Shown: in pieces, positions 46,081 to 57,599 of the stretch
Position numbering within the stretch: position 1 is the stretch's first letter
Layout of the letters: every line of letters starts with the position of its first letter
From: Myxocyprinus asiaticus
Taxonomy: Eukaryota > Chordata > Actinopteri > Cypriniformes > Catostomidae
DNA: 64,000 bases
NCBI RefSeq assembly: GCF_019703515.2
Contig: NC_059385.1
Span: 32,102,501-32,166,500, forward strand
Direction of reading: 5' to 3'
Notes under the pieces: model-generated
What the model was told of the DNA's origin: nothing
What the model saw: only the letters and a program-made list of their open reading frames with translations
Databases searched by the model: none
Program-made: the position numbers and the translations under genes

Positions 46081-48095
46081 TAAAGATGCTCTCTTTGTTT
46101 GCAAACCAAAACTATGTTTTGTAGCTAAACATGGTTAGTTTGCTACAAGCTTAAAATATATGCAGTCCTCATTAACAGTGCCTGAGTTAAAACTTGACTG
46201 AAGAGTAGGCCTAAATTAGCAAAACTTAAACATATTCAGGCTTGAACTGTAGCATCTTCAGATACAAACATTAGAAAGTATTCTGTGTGCAAAATGCAAC
46301 ACCATGAACACTATACAGTATATACTGCTATGCTGTTCACCTTATTCAGCCCCACCCCTTTTCAGTGTTCCACTCTTCCAGATTTTGTCATCTAACTCAC
46401 AGTTTGTATTGAAGCTACTGAGAAGAGTTTATTAAAAAGGAATACATGTAAGAGCACAGAAAGTATTTTAAAGTCAACACCACTTTATTATGTGAAAATG
46501 CTAGTGAGGTGTTTTGCTGTCAGTGTAAATGATCGTTTTTCCCAGAGAGATAAATTGGACCTGACAGATCACATTCGGACAGCTATAACACACTGCACTT
46601 CTTCATGATACAAGTGTTTCATTATTATACTGTACGTGGAATTCTGCTTAATTTGTAGGTTTCAACTTGTTAATAATTTGTGTTAAAATGTGTAGTTGAC
46701 ATGAAATTTCCAACAGTGTCAGCTCGTATTATTTCCCATGAAAGTTCATGACATTAAAGGATAATACTTTTGAACATTTTAATATTAAGTTGTCACCACA
46801 CATTTTTAAAAGGCTTAAATGTAATTAAAATATTTGTAAACTGAATATAAATTAAAACATCCACTTTCACACACACATGTGTATGTATGTGTTGTGTGTG
46901 TGGTTTTACCCCTTCCTCTGTCCCGGTTTAACACTCAAAAAATCTGCTCACCTTCACTATAAGATGAGGCCAGAGGTGTCATTCAGTGATATTTTTAATG
47001 ATTTTCTGTTTTCTCTTGGAGTTTCATAAGCTCAGAGGCATTACAGTACGTCCACAGTATAAAGGTAGGATCTTTTTGGATTTATGAATGAAGTTCTCTT
47101 GTATTAAAATCTCCCCATCTACTTCCAGTTTTTATGACATCCCCTAAACACTATAAAATACTCATGATAACTTTGGCAACTCCACAACCTGTAAATCCAC
47201 TTCGCTAGCTAATAACACTTTGATACCAACACCAAAGTTTCAAGACAACATTTTAAAGATGGCTGTGCACTAGTTTCACTGGCACATAAGGTGAATATGT
47301 CAATTTTATATGCCATATTGTTAACACATATGTGTTCTCTCATTTAGAAGGATAAAACAAATTTAGATATTATATTAGAAATGGGAAAACAGGTTTATCA
47401 TGGGGGATGCTTTTTTTTTTATAATCTTAACAGTTGATGTTCACATTTGGCTTTTATAGCAGATGGCTTCTCACACCCACCCCCGCTACATACTTGGCTA
47501 TATTAGCATGAACTGCTGTGATATAACTTTTGGCCTACATAAGCCAGTTTAAATGGGTTAAATTGAACAGTTCCATTCATATTTCCATTTACACGTGTTC
47601 CTGTTTAATGGCTTAATTCTGATTGACGACTGATGAAGCCTCCACCAATTTGCTTATGATTCAGTTTCACTTCAGTTTGACATCAGTGTTTCTACCCTAT
47701 AGTATAGCCTTGTGGCTTTTGTCCTGAAAATTGTAAAGCACTTTGGTCCAAGCAGTTATCATCACATTTTGCACTTTTTATATTTTTACAAATTCATAAC
47801 GTGGTAAAATGTGTCACCAAGTGGCATGATTGCAGGATTAAAAACAGATCTGTTTTCTTAAACAGATGCTTTAATAAAATACTGTTGTCGTATTTTTATC
47901 AGGTAATCATAATTTCTAAGCCTAAATGTTTCCATTTTTAAAAAAAGGAGGCATCACTTTTGAAGGTTTCATTCAAATGTGCATTTGACTGATTTCATTT
48001 CCAGGGAAACTAAAAAAGAAAAGCATTTTGTCAAAGATTGTGAAACTAGTGACATTTTGGTATTGACACACACATGCTAATGTTTTTGATATGGT
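46081..48095. other. Unassigned sequence, possibly low-copy
   Basis: Two kilobases with no repeat family I know, no ORF of note and no RNA gene. Confidence 0.4.
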
Positions 48096-48097
48096 AT

Positions 48098-48500
48098 CTT
48101 CAGTACTGTGCAAAAGTCTTAGGCACATAAGATGTCTCACAAAAGCATTTGTCTTAAGATGGTTATTTATATCTTCAGCTTTAGTATGTCAAAAGGAAAT
48201 ATAAATGTTAGACTTCCAAACATTTGCAAATAGAAAAGATTAGAATAGAAGAACAGGGAGCCCTGCAACAGATGTCATGGCCCCCACAAAGCCCCCAACT
48301 CAACATTGTGTCAGTCCGAGATTACATAAAGAGACAGAAGCAGTTGAAACAGCCTAAATAGATAGAAGAACTGTGGCAAATTCTCCAAGAAGCTTGAAAC
48401 ATCCTATCTGCCAACAACCAAGAAAAACTGTGTCCAGGTGTACCTAGGAGAATTGGCGCCGTTTTAAAGGCAAAGGTGGTCACACCGAATATTGATTTAG
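48098..48500 (+). pseudogene. Tc1-like transposon fragment, fourth family
   Basis: The left end has cagtactgtgcaaaagtctt, a Tc1-type inverted end. About 150 bp in, the plus strand shows the C-terminal part of a transposase: matches to the family's PQSPDLN-type region are recognisable but frameshifted (around 48270-48330), followed by RQKQLKQP-like and NWRRFKGKGGHTEY sequence near 48450-48495. The N-terminal two thirds and the first two catalytic residues are missing. It ends where unrelated sequence begins at about 48500. Confidence 0.7.
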
Positions 48501-48740
48501 TACGGGACACTTGAGCATTTTGAGCACTTCAATACAGGGGTAGTCCCCCTTCGAGCATTTCACCGTCCATTTTGCCATATTGAACAATGTCTTCAATACC
48601 AGACATTTCATAATCTGACCGTGGGGTGGGGTTTGGGTCCCCCTTGAAGCTAAAATACGGGACAGTGGGCATCCCATTCGGGACATCTTCATTTCTGCTA
48701 AAATATGGGACGTCCAGGCTAATATGGGACAGTGGTCGAG
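48500..48740. repeat. MITE-like block with cgggac words
   Basis: tacgggacacttgagcattt at the left and taatatgggacagtggtcga at the right, with further direct and inverted gggac words. Related to 43400-43515. Confidence 0.45.
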
Positions 48741-49006
48741 CGTGAATTGAACGTTTCTTTTCTTCTTTTTTTTTTTTTTTTTACTCCACTAAGTTAGGTT
48801 TAGGGTTGGCATTTGGGGGTACAGTTAATAAATTATGCATTCCACTTTTGGTGCCCCTCTGTGGACATTTCACCTGAAAACTATAGTTCACACGTGCTCA
48901 TGCATTCAACAACAATTCTCTCTTTGGCCACTGGGGACAGTGAATAGAATTTCAGAAAGCACAGATCGATGTCAGCTGAAGAACTTTCAACCTATTGTCA
49001 GCAAAT

Positions 49007-49821
49007 TTACAGTGAAATCAGTCCCCCCCCCCGTTTCAAATCACCCCACAGCATCTCAATAGGATAAAAATCCGGGCTTTGACTTGGCCATTCCAGAACT
49101 CGCCATTTCTTTCTTTTGAGCCATTCCTTGGTGGATTTACTGGAATGTTTTGGGTCATTGTCATGTTGCATAGTCCACATCCGCTTCAGCTTCAATTTTT
49201 GGACAGATGGTCTTACATTTTCCTCAAGCACCCTCTGATACAATGAAGAATTCATAGTGGATTCTATGATAGTGAGCTGGCCAGGCCCTGCTGCAGAAAA
49301 GCAGCCACAAACCATGACATTTCCACCTCCATGCTTCACAGTTGATATGAGATTCTTGTGCTCAAATGATGTCTTTGCTTTGCGCCACACATGTCTTCTG
49401 TTACTGTGCCCAAATAATTCAACTTTGGATTCATCTGTCCAAAGCACATTTTTTCAGAAGTCCTGGTCTTTGTCTAGGTGCTCTCTGGCAAACTTTAGTC
49501 TTGCCCTGATGTTTTTTTTTTTTTGTTTTGTTTGTTTTTTTTTGACAGCAAGGGTTTCCTCCTTGCACACATCTCATGCAAATCAAATTTGTGCAGTCTC
49601 TTTCTTATGGTAGATGCATGTACTTTGACATCAGCTGTGGCAAGAGCTACCTGTAGGTCCCGAAATGACATTTTAGGATTGTTGGAGACTTCTTTAAACG
49701 TCCTGCGGTCTGCTTTTGGGCTGAACTTGCTAGGACGGCCTGACCTGGGCATGTTGGCAGTTGTTTTAAATGTTCTCCACTTGTAAATTATTTTTCGGAC
49801 AGTGCAAAGGCTCCTCCACAA
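49007..49821 (-). pseudogene. Tc1-like transposase, fifth family, nonsense and 3' truncation
   Basis: DDE transposase. The DNA-binding part is in the frame 49821-49495 (MPRSGRPSKFSPKADRRTF and HASTIRKRLHKFDLHEMCAR). The frame is lost at an A-rich coding tract (poly-T on the plus strand, 49510-49545). The catalytic part, 49447-49007, has WTDESKVELFG, KHGGGNVMVCGCF, QHDNDPKHSSKS and PIEMLWGDLK, so all three acidic residues are present with 34-residue spacing. A stop at 49456-49454 stands where the family has Trp, just before the catalytic part. After WGDLK the reading runs into unrelated sequence at about 49027, so the C-terminus and 3' end of the element are missing. Confidence 0.88.
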
Positions 49822-50111
49822 TCCTCTCTAATGATGTTCTAATTTTTTGCACCTGATGTGGCGCACCTGATTCTAATTTTATGCATTTTAAGTAGTAAAT
49901 AAATGTGGGGGTGTCCTATCTTTTCCCTCACCAAAAATTGCATTTCTATTAAGTACATTTTACAAATAATTTTAAAAAGACATTTCTTCAGTTGTTTTAA
50001 TTTATTTATATTACCTCCATCTCTCAATATTGTTAAAATGAAGATCTAATGTCCATATGTTGAAAAAGACAAAGGTTTTCATAGGGTGTCCTATCTTTTT
50101 CACATGACTGT
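49027..50111 (-). mobile_element. Tc1-like transposon, fifth family, 3'-truncated
   Basis: The 5' end at 50111 (minus strand: cagtcatgtgaaaaagatag) is followed by TA on the plus strand. A second gtgtcctatctttt word at 49911 is an internal repeat of the end. Truncated after the catalytic region at 49027, next to a run of 10 C residues. Confidence 0.8.
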
Positions 50112-50112
50112 A

Positions 50113-51780
50113 TGGCCATGCCAGAGCCTTAGGGTGCCAGAGGAAGCAAGGGAAAGTTACTATTACAGCCTCTGCAACTGGGTGCAAGTTTGGGTGGAAC
50201 AACTTTTGGCAGGAGTATGCCAAACAAGTATTTAAGACACTGATTACAAGATCTGCATGAGGGGACCAAGTGAAGGACTGAAACAAATAACTGTCCCCAA
50301 ACTAAGCTGTCTTTGTGGGGTCTGGATGATGTTCTTGAATAGTTGTTCTAGGATGAAGAATACTGGATGCGGGTTCCGGGAAAGTGCTTTGTTTGTCGTG
50401 AGTTCTCAGTTTCAAAAACTTTACACCAGTATTGACATTATCACTTGTAATATGTCTTTTGTAGAGCACAATTACTTTTGAAACATGAAAATCCACTGCT
50501 TTACTGGATCGTTAAGAGTTTGCAGATGTATGCCTTATTATGGGCATAAATTAGCAGCATTTTGATGTTTCCAACGCGAACATCTTATTCTTTGTAACAA
50601 TTTGGTTTCATTGCTTTTTTACAGGATGAGTGCAGAACAATGCCTGCATTGTGCTCTCAGACAGGCAGGGGACCAATACTGAAATGGAGCTAGGCTGGTG
50701 CTGTTGCTCATTCCCCAACCTGATTCTCACAAAGTTTTCCTGCACAATATTTTATTATAAAGTAATGTTTGATTTTGGTGCCATTTTAAAGTAATGATTA
50801 GAAACATTAACTTTTACAGTTGTAATAAAAATGCAGGAGTCATAGATAATAGAGTCACCCTAATAGATTTAATATGAATCAGTTCTGTTATAATACCAAC
50901 AAGTGTTACTACAGGAAAAAAAAAACATGATACATTTGAGTAGTCTAAGGGTGATGATGTGTAGATTGTTGTTTCCCCCTTTTCCTCGTCAGTGCTGTTT
51001 ATAATGTCGAGGCTGTATAGCCGTTTAAGATATTTGACTTCCTTCAAAGAGCTGTAATGTAAAACAACCTGTGTAAAATTTCTAATGGGTTGCATAAGTT
51101 TTGTGATCTGCGGCGCAATATCGATGGAGTCTGGTTGAATCTAGCATGTGATTACCCTGAGAAGATCTGCGCAATCCTGTCCTGGAGCACGCATAATGAT
51201 AAAGTGTGGATAATGGGGGAAGCCAGGTTAATGCGCACTTCAGAGATAGAACAGTGCAGAGCGGTTCACTTGCGTGAGTGGGTCTGTGATAGAGAAAATC
51301 AGGCTTCAATCCCGTCACACAAAAGATGGGCCTGCATTTCAGACAAAAATAATATTTACACCTTATAAAGCACTGAATTCAATTTAATTTGCTTCAGCAG
51401 CATGACATTCACTGAATTTTTTATGCAGGAAAAATCCTGAAAATGTCACGCTCTAAAATGGTTAGTGAAAGTGATGGAGTTAACTGCCCCTGCCGAGTTC
51501 TACCCGCATTTGGCGGATGTTATTATTAAGCCCTGTATATACTGTAAAAAAAAAAAATGGACACTTTGTGGTTGTCAAACATAAGTGGTGAAATAAAGTT
51601 CATGTGATGAACTACACTTGTGGTTACTGCTATGGCACCTGTGTGAACAGGACATTTTCTAATCATATGGGGGCCCTAAGCGAACCCCCCCCCACCGGAT
51701 TCAGGCCCAACTAAGAATGACACCACAATACAGTCTTCAACAAATTTGAATATTGTAACTTAAAATTGGAATATATTAAC
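50113..51780. other. Unassigned sequence
   Basis: No family recognised. A plus-strand ORF of 92 codons at 51090-51368 has no known motif. Confidence 0.4.
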
Positions 51781-51782
51781 TA

Positions 51783-51803
51783 CACACACACACACACACA
51801 CAC
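51783..51803. repeat. (AC)n microsatellite
   Basis: Short AC dinucleotide tract. Confidence 0.9.
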
Positions 51804-52486
51804 AAAGAATTACAATAAATAAATAAAAATGAACAATAAATAATTATGTAAATGAACAAATAATTACTATTAATAACAATACAAAACTATATACAATGGG
51901 ACACGACTGCAAAATGTTAGCAAACTAATTGTTGCAATATAATACATGACAATGAATAAACACCATCTTGCCATGTAGCTGGCTTACATTAATTTCTTAT
52001 CAGTGGTCTGGCTGTGTTTCTCCTCCTCTTCCTTTTTCTTTATTCCACTCCTGACTTGTAGGTGCGCTTCATGATGATGAAAAACTCTTTTAGCTTGTGC
52101 ACATCTAGCTATAGCTTTCTTCTTGCAGTTACATTCTCCCTTCCCTCCCGGGCCACAAGTGGGACCCCTATAACTGCCTAACTGAGCCATAACAGCTGCC
52201 TGAGTGTTTTCAGACCTGTAGGTCATTTAAATTGTTCCGAAACAGTGGCAAAATTTTTACAATGTTGCATTTTCTTCTTAGTTTGGTTCACTTTCACAAG
52301 GCAAAATTTCAAATAGATTAGAGACCACCTCATTCAGGAGGATCGATTGTTTTGGTGCAGATCCGAGTGCTATTGCTGTGTTCATATATGCTTAAATTAA
52401 CCGAAACAAGGGAGAAAACGCACCAGGTTCCGAATCAAACGTTCCAAACGAGCCAGGTGTAAAAACACCCTTACTCGCGGATTTCA

Positions 52487-52489
<3 letters not shown>
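51804..52489. other. No gene; possible hAT end near 52380-52470
   Basis: A minus-strand ORF (52226-51984, 80 codons) is Lys-rich and unrecognised. The words gcaccaggttccgaatcaaa and gccaggtgtaaaaacaccct near 52420-52470 resemble the inverted end of the hAT-type MITE at 24805. Confidence 0.4.

Positions 52490-52537
<48 letters not shown>
52490..52537. repeat. (AT)n microsatellite
   Basis: Pure AT dinucleotides. Confidence 0.95.
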
Positions 52538-52539
<2 letters not shown>

Positions 52540-52711
52540 GACCTTGCTTTGCGGGGCCCCCTGGTGGCTCGGGGGCCACTTATATAATGCTTATAGTTAG
52601 AAACATCCCTGTGTGTGAACTTGATGGGGAACTAATGTCTTACTGTACGTAGAACAAAATAAAATATATTTATTCTATACTAGATGCTATGCTTTCAGTC
52701 AAAAGTGCAAA

Positions 52712-52953
52712 GTCAGTGGGCATGGCCATGAAGTTTTGGTATTTTCATGCAAGCATGCACTAAGTCTAGGCGCAAGTGGGTTTGGCGAAATTTCGCATAC
52801 AAAGTGTTAATGGGCTGAGTCAAGTGCAAATTAATTCTGAGGTTCTTCTCCAGTTATTCCAGTGCCTGCGTCCTATTATATAATCAATTTCATGTCAAAC
52901 CCCAGCAATATAAGCACATTCATAAGCACATTCATAAGAAGTTGGTAGTGTAA
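52712..52953 (+). repeat. Dispersed repeat, copy 2 of 2
   Basis: Second copy of 19888-20131, including gggcatggccatgaagtttt and the same ending aagaagttggtagtgtaaat. The DIRS composite begins about 25 bp after it. Confidence 0.75.
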
Positions 52954-53126
52954 ATGGTTTTATAAGCATAGAAAATGTGATTCCCTATCTGTCACTCACT
53001 CGATGTTGTGTCGATGTAGTGACACTAGGGGTCACTCTTGGGAGCCCAAGACACCTCTGGTCTTTGATAAAAGGCCAATGAAAATTGGCGAGTGGTATTT
53101 ACCTGCCACTCCCCCGGACATACGGG

Positions 53127-53134
53127 TATAAAAG
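53127..53134 (+). promoter_or_regulatory. TATA box of DIRS copy B
   Basis: tataaaag in the context acgggtataaaaggagctgg, about 83 bp after the inverted-end core. The flanks are nearly identical in all three DIRS copies of the window. Confidence 0.6.
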
Positions 53135-53449
53135 GAGCTGGAATGCAACCACTCATTCAGATTTTCTCTTCGGAGCCGAACGGTCACGCTCACTGAGCTG
53201 AATTCCCACGACTGTTCATTCACCTCTGCTGGATCTGATGGCGCATTTCAGCGGCTTCTCCCCCCTCTGCACTGGTGCACAGCAGAGAATGCCCCTGGGT
53301 GCTTTGGCAGAAATAAGAGTATATTTCTCTAAAAGAGTATATTTCTCTAAAAGAGCGGCACACATGGAACATCTTTTTAAAGACGCGTCTTTTTTTCCTG
53401 GTTGCGCTCATTATCTCTCGCCTTCTGACGGTCATGATCACAGTCTTTC

Positions 53450-54791
53450 GTGTCTGGGCACTGCTCACGCGGAGACAGCATTCGTGGATGGTCATGTTCT
53501 CATTGCAAGGACATGTCCATGGCAACGATGCGGTCGCGGCTCGCCTTCGTAAGAAAGCAAGCCACCCCAGAGGCTCCCCACCTCGGTCCTTTTACCCACG
53601 GGTATGAGGCCAGCGCGGCTAGCACTGGGGACGATTTGGGGACCCCAATGGGACTGCCTCCACTGGGTATCCCCCTGCGGACCTCCCATTCCCCAGCACG
53701 CTCGTCTGCCCCAATCGGGCTTCCGGATGAGTCCTTCGGCTCGTCTCACAGCGAGTTCGACCTCTTATTCGGATCCCACGAAAGTGATGAGCTCTCGAGC
53801 GCAGCATCGGAGAGTGGGCTCGTCCAGTTGGACGCGGAAGCCTCAGCTGGGCTCCTCCCTTCGGGGACGATTGCCCATTTACAGGCTGACGTGGAGATGA
53901 CGACATACTTTCCCGGGCAGCCGCGAGCGTCAGCTAAAGTGGAACCCTCCGCTCTTCCCTGAACCCTTGCAGCTCGATGATTGGTTCCTGGGCTCGCGGC
54001 GCCGCTCAAAGCCATGCCCTGCCCCCGTTCCTTTCTTCCCGGAAGTGCATGAAGAGCTGACAAGGTCGTGGGTGGCACTTTTTTACTTTTCCTCACTACC
54101 CTCGATGGTGGGGCGGCCAAGGGCTATTCGGCAATCCCCCGGTGGATAAAGGTTCTCGCGGTGCACCTATGCCCGCAGAGCGCCACCACCTGGCGCGGGT
54201 GCCCAAAGCCCCCATCCAAGGCCTGTAGGTTTACATCGTCTCTGACAGCCAAGGCCTACGGTGCCGCCGGACAAGCCGCCTCCGCCCTGCACGGCATGGC
54301 TCTCCTGCAAGTCCTCCAAGGCGCTAAAGGAACTGTACGAGGGTAGTTCCGCCCTGGGATTGATGCAGGAACTGTGTTCGGTGACTGACCTCGCTCTCCG
54401 AGCGACGGAGGTCACAGCACGGTCTTTCGGGCGGACGATGTCCACATTAGTGGTCCAGGAGCACCAACTTTGGCTCAACCTGGTTGAGATGGGTGAAGCC
54501 GAGAGGACACGATTCCTTGCTGCCCCCATCTCCCAGGCTGGCCTATTCGGCGACACTGTCAAGGACTTTGCCCAGCAATTCTCGACGGTGGAGCAGCAGA
54601 CGGAGGCTATCCGGCATATCCTGCCCCGGCGCGGCTCAGGATCCCGCACCCTGTCTACTTGTCGCCAAGGGCGTCCCCCTGCGGTGACTGCACCGGCTCC
54701 GCCGCAGCCCGCCCCTTTGGCCCGGCCCCCGGCGTGGAGCCCACCGCAGGAAGCAAACGGCACCCATCTCGCGGCCGCCCAGAACCCGTGA
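53450..54791 (+). pseudogene. DIRS gag-like protein of copy B, frameshifted
   Basis: Four frames in order: 53450-53962 (RLAFVRKQATPEAPHLG, EFDLLFGSHESDELSS); 53967-54149 (LDDWFLGS, FFPEVHEELTRSW); 54068-54346 (TTLDGGAAKGYS, PSKACRFTSSLTAKAYGAAG); and 54261-54791 (SKALKELYEGSS, TMSTLVVQEHQLWLNLVEM, APISQAGLFGDTVKDFAQQF). The last resembles the C-terminal domain that fish DIRS gag shares with lamina-associated polypeptide 2 alpha; that link is from memory of the family. An N-terminal Cys/His cluster near 53410-53520 has lost a Cys (SLSCLG, where copy C has CLSCLG). At least three frameshifts make it nonfunctional. Confidence 0.8.
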
Positions 54792-54889
54792 AAGGCTTCA
54801 AAGCGCCCTTGAGATGGGCGACCCAGGGACGATGAAACCCGCTGCTCTGGAGCTAGTAAGCAGACCTCTCCATCTTTTGGTTACCTTTG

Positions 54890-55270
54890 CATTTAATTGC
54901 GCTGCATGCCAAAGTGGCTGCAGTACTCAAGAGTTCAGCAAGAGTGGTTTCCTTGTTCCATGGGTCACGTATCCGGTGTGCATGGCCGTCATCACGACCA
55001 CCGTCCACCACTCTGTTTGGCAGGTTTGGCGCTCCAGCGGTGGTCTCCCGCCCCTGCGCGCCCAGCTGTGGCACAAATCCACCCCCGATGTGAGGACAGG
55101 CCTCTTCCTCCCCCATCCCAAGCTGTTCCTGGGGTGGTCACAAGGAGCCAGGTAAGTGCTTCGATGTCCATAGATTCAGCACGGCAACGACGTGGTGTGG
55201 CACCTCGAGCTCTGCCCTGCCGCGAGGCCCCACCTGCCGGTACGTCCGACGACGTTGTCCCTTTGGCCCG
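54890..55270 (+). repeat. Inverted spacer arm, copy B side
   Basis: Spacer between gag and RT, reading GVHGRHHDHRPP and GVAPRALPCREAPPAG on the plus strand. The same text appears inverted at 55915-56320. This arm ends at the fusion point. Confidence 0.75.
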
Positions 55271-55893
55271 TGGCTGCGTGCCCGTTGCAAACAGCACCCT
55301 AGCCCATTTTGGAGGCGTCTGTCATGACCACAACATGCCTAGAGACCTGCTCTAGGGGAACACCTGCCCATAGAAACGAGAGGTCGGTCCAAGGGCTGAA
55401 GAGACGGTGACAGACCGGTGTGATGGCCACGCGATGTGTCCCGCGGCACTATGCCCATCTCGGGACTCGAGTCTGAAGCCAGTGCTGAAGCGGTCTCATA
55501 TGCATCAACCCAAGGGGGGTGGCCACCGCCGAAGATGCCATATGCCCCAGGAGCCTCTGAAAGAGTTTCAGTGGAACTGCTGTTTTCTGTTTGAACGCCT
55601 TCAAACAGGTTAGCACCGACTGTGCACGCTCGTTTGTGAGGCGCGCTCTCAATGAGACCAACTCCAAACCGATAAAAGAGATGCTCTTAACCGGGAGGAG
55701 CTTGCTCTTTTCCCAGTTGACCTGAAGCCCTAGTCAGCTGAGGTGTGAGAGCACCAAGTCCATGTGTGCACACAACATGTCCCGAGAGTGAGCTAGGATT
55801 AGCCAATTGTTGAGATAGTTGGTGAACTGAATCGCGTAGCCGAGTCGGATGGTCCAGACCAGCTATCACGATGGATTGGAAAGCGCAAGCCAC
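55270..55893 (-). pseudogene. DIRS reverse transcriptase / RNase H remnant
   Basis: Would copy the DIRS RNA. On the minus strand: FTNYLNNWLILAHSRDMLCAH at the RT active site (YLNN at 55817-55806, where the family has YLDD); WEKSKLLPVKSISFIGLELV; RARLTNERAQSVLTCLKAF and LFQRLLGHMASSAVATPLGL (frame 55667-55449); then the RNase H start near 55300 with a TDAS motif and a stop. Both catalytic Asp codons have become Asn, and both changes are G to A at a CpG. The palm and fingers upstream are missing: the spacer joins the active-site region directly at about 55810. It ends at the fusion with copy B. Confidence 0.82.
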
Positions 55894-55914
55894 GCATCAA
55901 GTTCCGCGCGAGGG

Positions 55915-56320
55915 GGACCAAAGGGACAATGTCATCGGACGTACCAGCAGGTGGGGCCTCGCGGCGGGGCAGAGCTCGAGGTGCCACACCATGTCGTGGC
56001 TGTGCTGAGTCTAGGGACATCGAAGCATTTCCTGGCTCCTTGTGACCACCTCTGGAACAGCCTGGGATGGGGGAGGAAGAGGCCTGTCCTCGCAACCCGT
56101 GGAGACTGTCACATTGGGGGCGGATGTGTGCCACAGCTGGGCGCGCAGGGACGGGGAGACCGCCGCTGGAGCGCCAATCCTGCAAGGGAAAAAAGATGGA
56201 CGGTGGTCGTGATGACGACCGTGCACACCGGGTATGTGACCCAGGGTAGGAGGAAACTGCTCTTTTGCTGAACTGTTGGGTACTGCAGCCACTTGGGCAT
56301 GTGGCGAAATCAAATGAAAA
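55915..56320 (-). repeat. Inverted spacer arm, copy C side
   Basis: Minus-strand counterpart of 54890-55270 (GVHGRHHDHRPS, HGVAPRALPRREAPPAGTS). It leads into RT sequence, as expected for the native element order. Confidence 0.75.
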
Positions 56321-57330
56321 GGCAAGCGCAGTTCCTGCATCAGATCTGGGGTGGAACTACCCTCGTGCAGTTCTTTTAACGCCTTGGCTTGGTGAACCTG
56401 CAGGAGAGCCATGGCGTGCAGGGCAGAGGCGGCTTGTCTAGCAGCGCTGTAGGCCTTGGCCGTCAGGGATGACGTGAACCTACAGGGCTTGGATGGGAGC
56501 TTTGGGCATCCACGCCAGGTGGCGGCGCTCTGTGGGCATAGGTGCACCGCGAGCACCTTATCCACCAGGGTAATCACCGTATAGCCCCTGGCCGCCCCGC
56601 CATCGAGGGTAGTGAGGGCGGGGGAACTGAGAAATCGGGACCGGGCAGTAAAAGGTGCCTCCCACAATTTTGTCAGCTCCTCGTGCACTCCAGGAAGAAA
56701 GGCACTGGAGCGGGGCGCGGCTGCTTTGAGGGGCGCCACAAGCTCAGTAACCAATCATCGAGCCGCCAAGGTTCATGGGAGAGCGGAGGGTTCCACTCTA
56801 GCCCGACGCTCGCGGCCGCCCGGGAAAGCATGTCCGTCATCTCTGCATCAGCCTGTGACTGGGCAATCGTCCCCAAAGGGGGGAGCCCAGCTGAGGCTTC
56901 TGCATCGGACTGGACAAGCCCGCTCTCCGATGCTGCGCTCGAGAGCTCATCAGCTTCGCGGGCTCCGAACAAGAGGTCGAACTCGCCGTGAGACGAGCCG
57001 GCGGACTCATACGAGCGTGCTGGGGAATGGGAGTTCTGCGGGGGGGTAACCGGCGGAGGCGGTCCCATTAGGGTTCCCAAATTGCCCCCAGTGCTAGCCG
57101 CGCTTGCTTCAAACCCGTAGGTAGAAGGATTGAGGCGGGGAGCCACTGGGGTGAAAAGCAAGCCGCGACCGCAACATTGCCATGGTCATGTTCTCGCAGT
57201 GAGAACATGAGCCATCCATGAACACTGCCTCCATGTGGGTCGCGCCCAGACATGAAAGACAGCGATTGTGACCGTCTGAAGTTGAGAGGTAACGACCGCA
57301 ACCAGGAATAACATACAATCGGAAAGGCAT
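56011..57330 (-). pseudogene. DIRS gag-like protein of copy C, with internal deletion
   Basis: The N-terminal part (57330-57109) keeps a Cys/His cluster (CLSCLGATHMEA then CSHCEN). The middle frame 57161-56673 carries EFDLLFGAREADELSS and EASAGLPPLGTIAQSQADAE. The frame 56754-56011 (247 codons, the longest in the window) has HEELTKLWEAPFTARS, TTLDGGAARGYTVI and MALLQVHQAKALKELHEGSS. Just after DLMQELR it jumps to spacer sequence: the C-terminal domain of about 150 residues present in copy B is deleted. It is broken by frameshifts. Confidence 0.82.
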
Positions 57331-57591
57331 CTTTAAAAAGACTCGTCTTTAAAAAGACGTTCCGTGTGTGCCACTATTTTAGAGAAATATACTCTTTCAG
57401 GAAAATATACTTTCTTTTTTCTGCCGAAGCGCCCAGGGGCGTTCTCTGCAGTGCACCAATGCAGAGGAGGGAGAAGCCGCTGAAATGCGCTGTCAGATCC
57501 AGCAGAGGTGAATGAACAGTGAATTCAACTCAGTGAGCATGACCGTTCGGCTCCGAAGTGAAAATCTGAATGAGTGGTTGCATACCAGCTC

Positions 57592-57599
57592 CTTTTATA
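57592..57599 (-). promoter_or_regulatory. TATA box of DIRS copy C
   Basis: cttttata on the plus strand, at the same distance from the inverted end as in copies A and B. Confidence 0.6.

Noticed and set aside
51984..52226. 80-codon Lys-rich ORF with several Cys
   Set aside because: Cys and His spacing does not fit a known finger, and the surrounding sequence is repeat-like.
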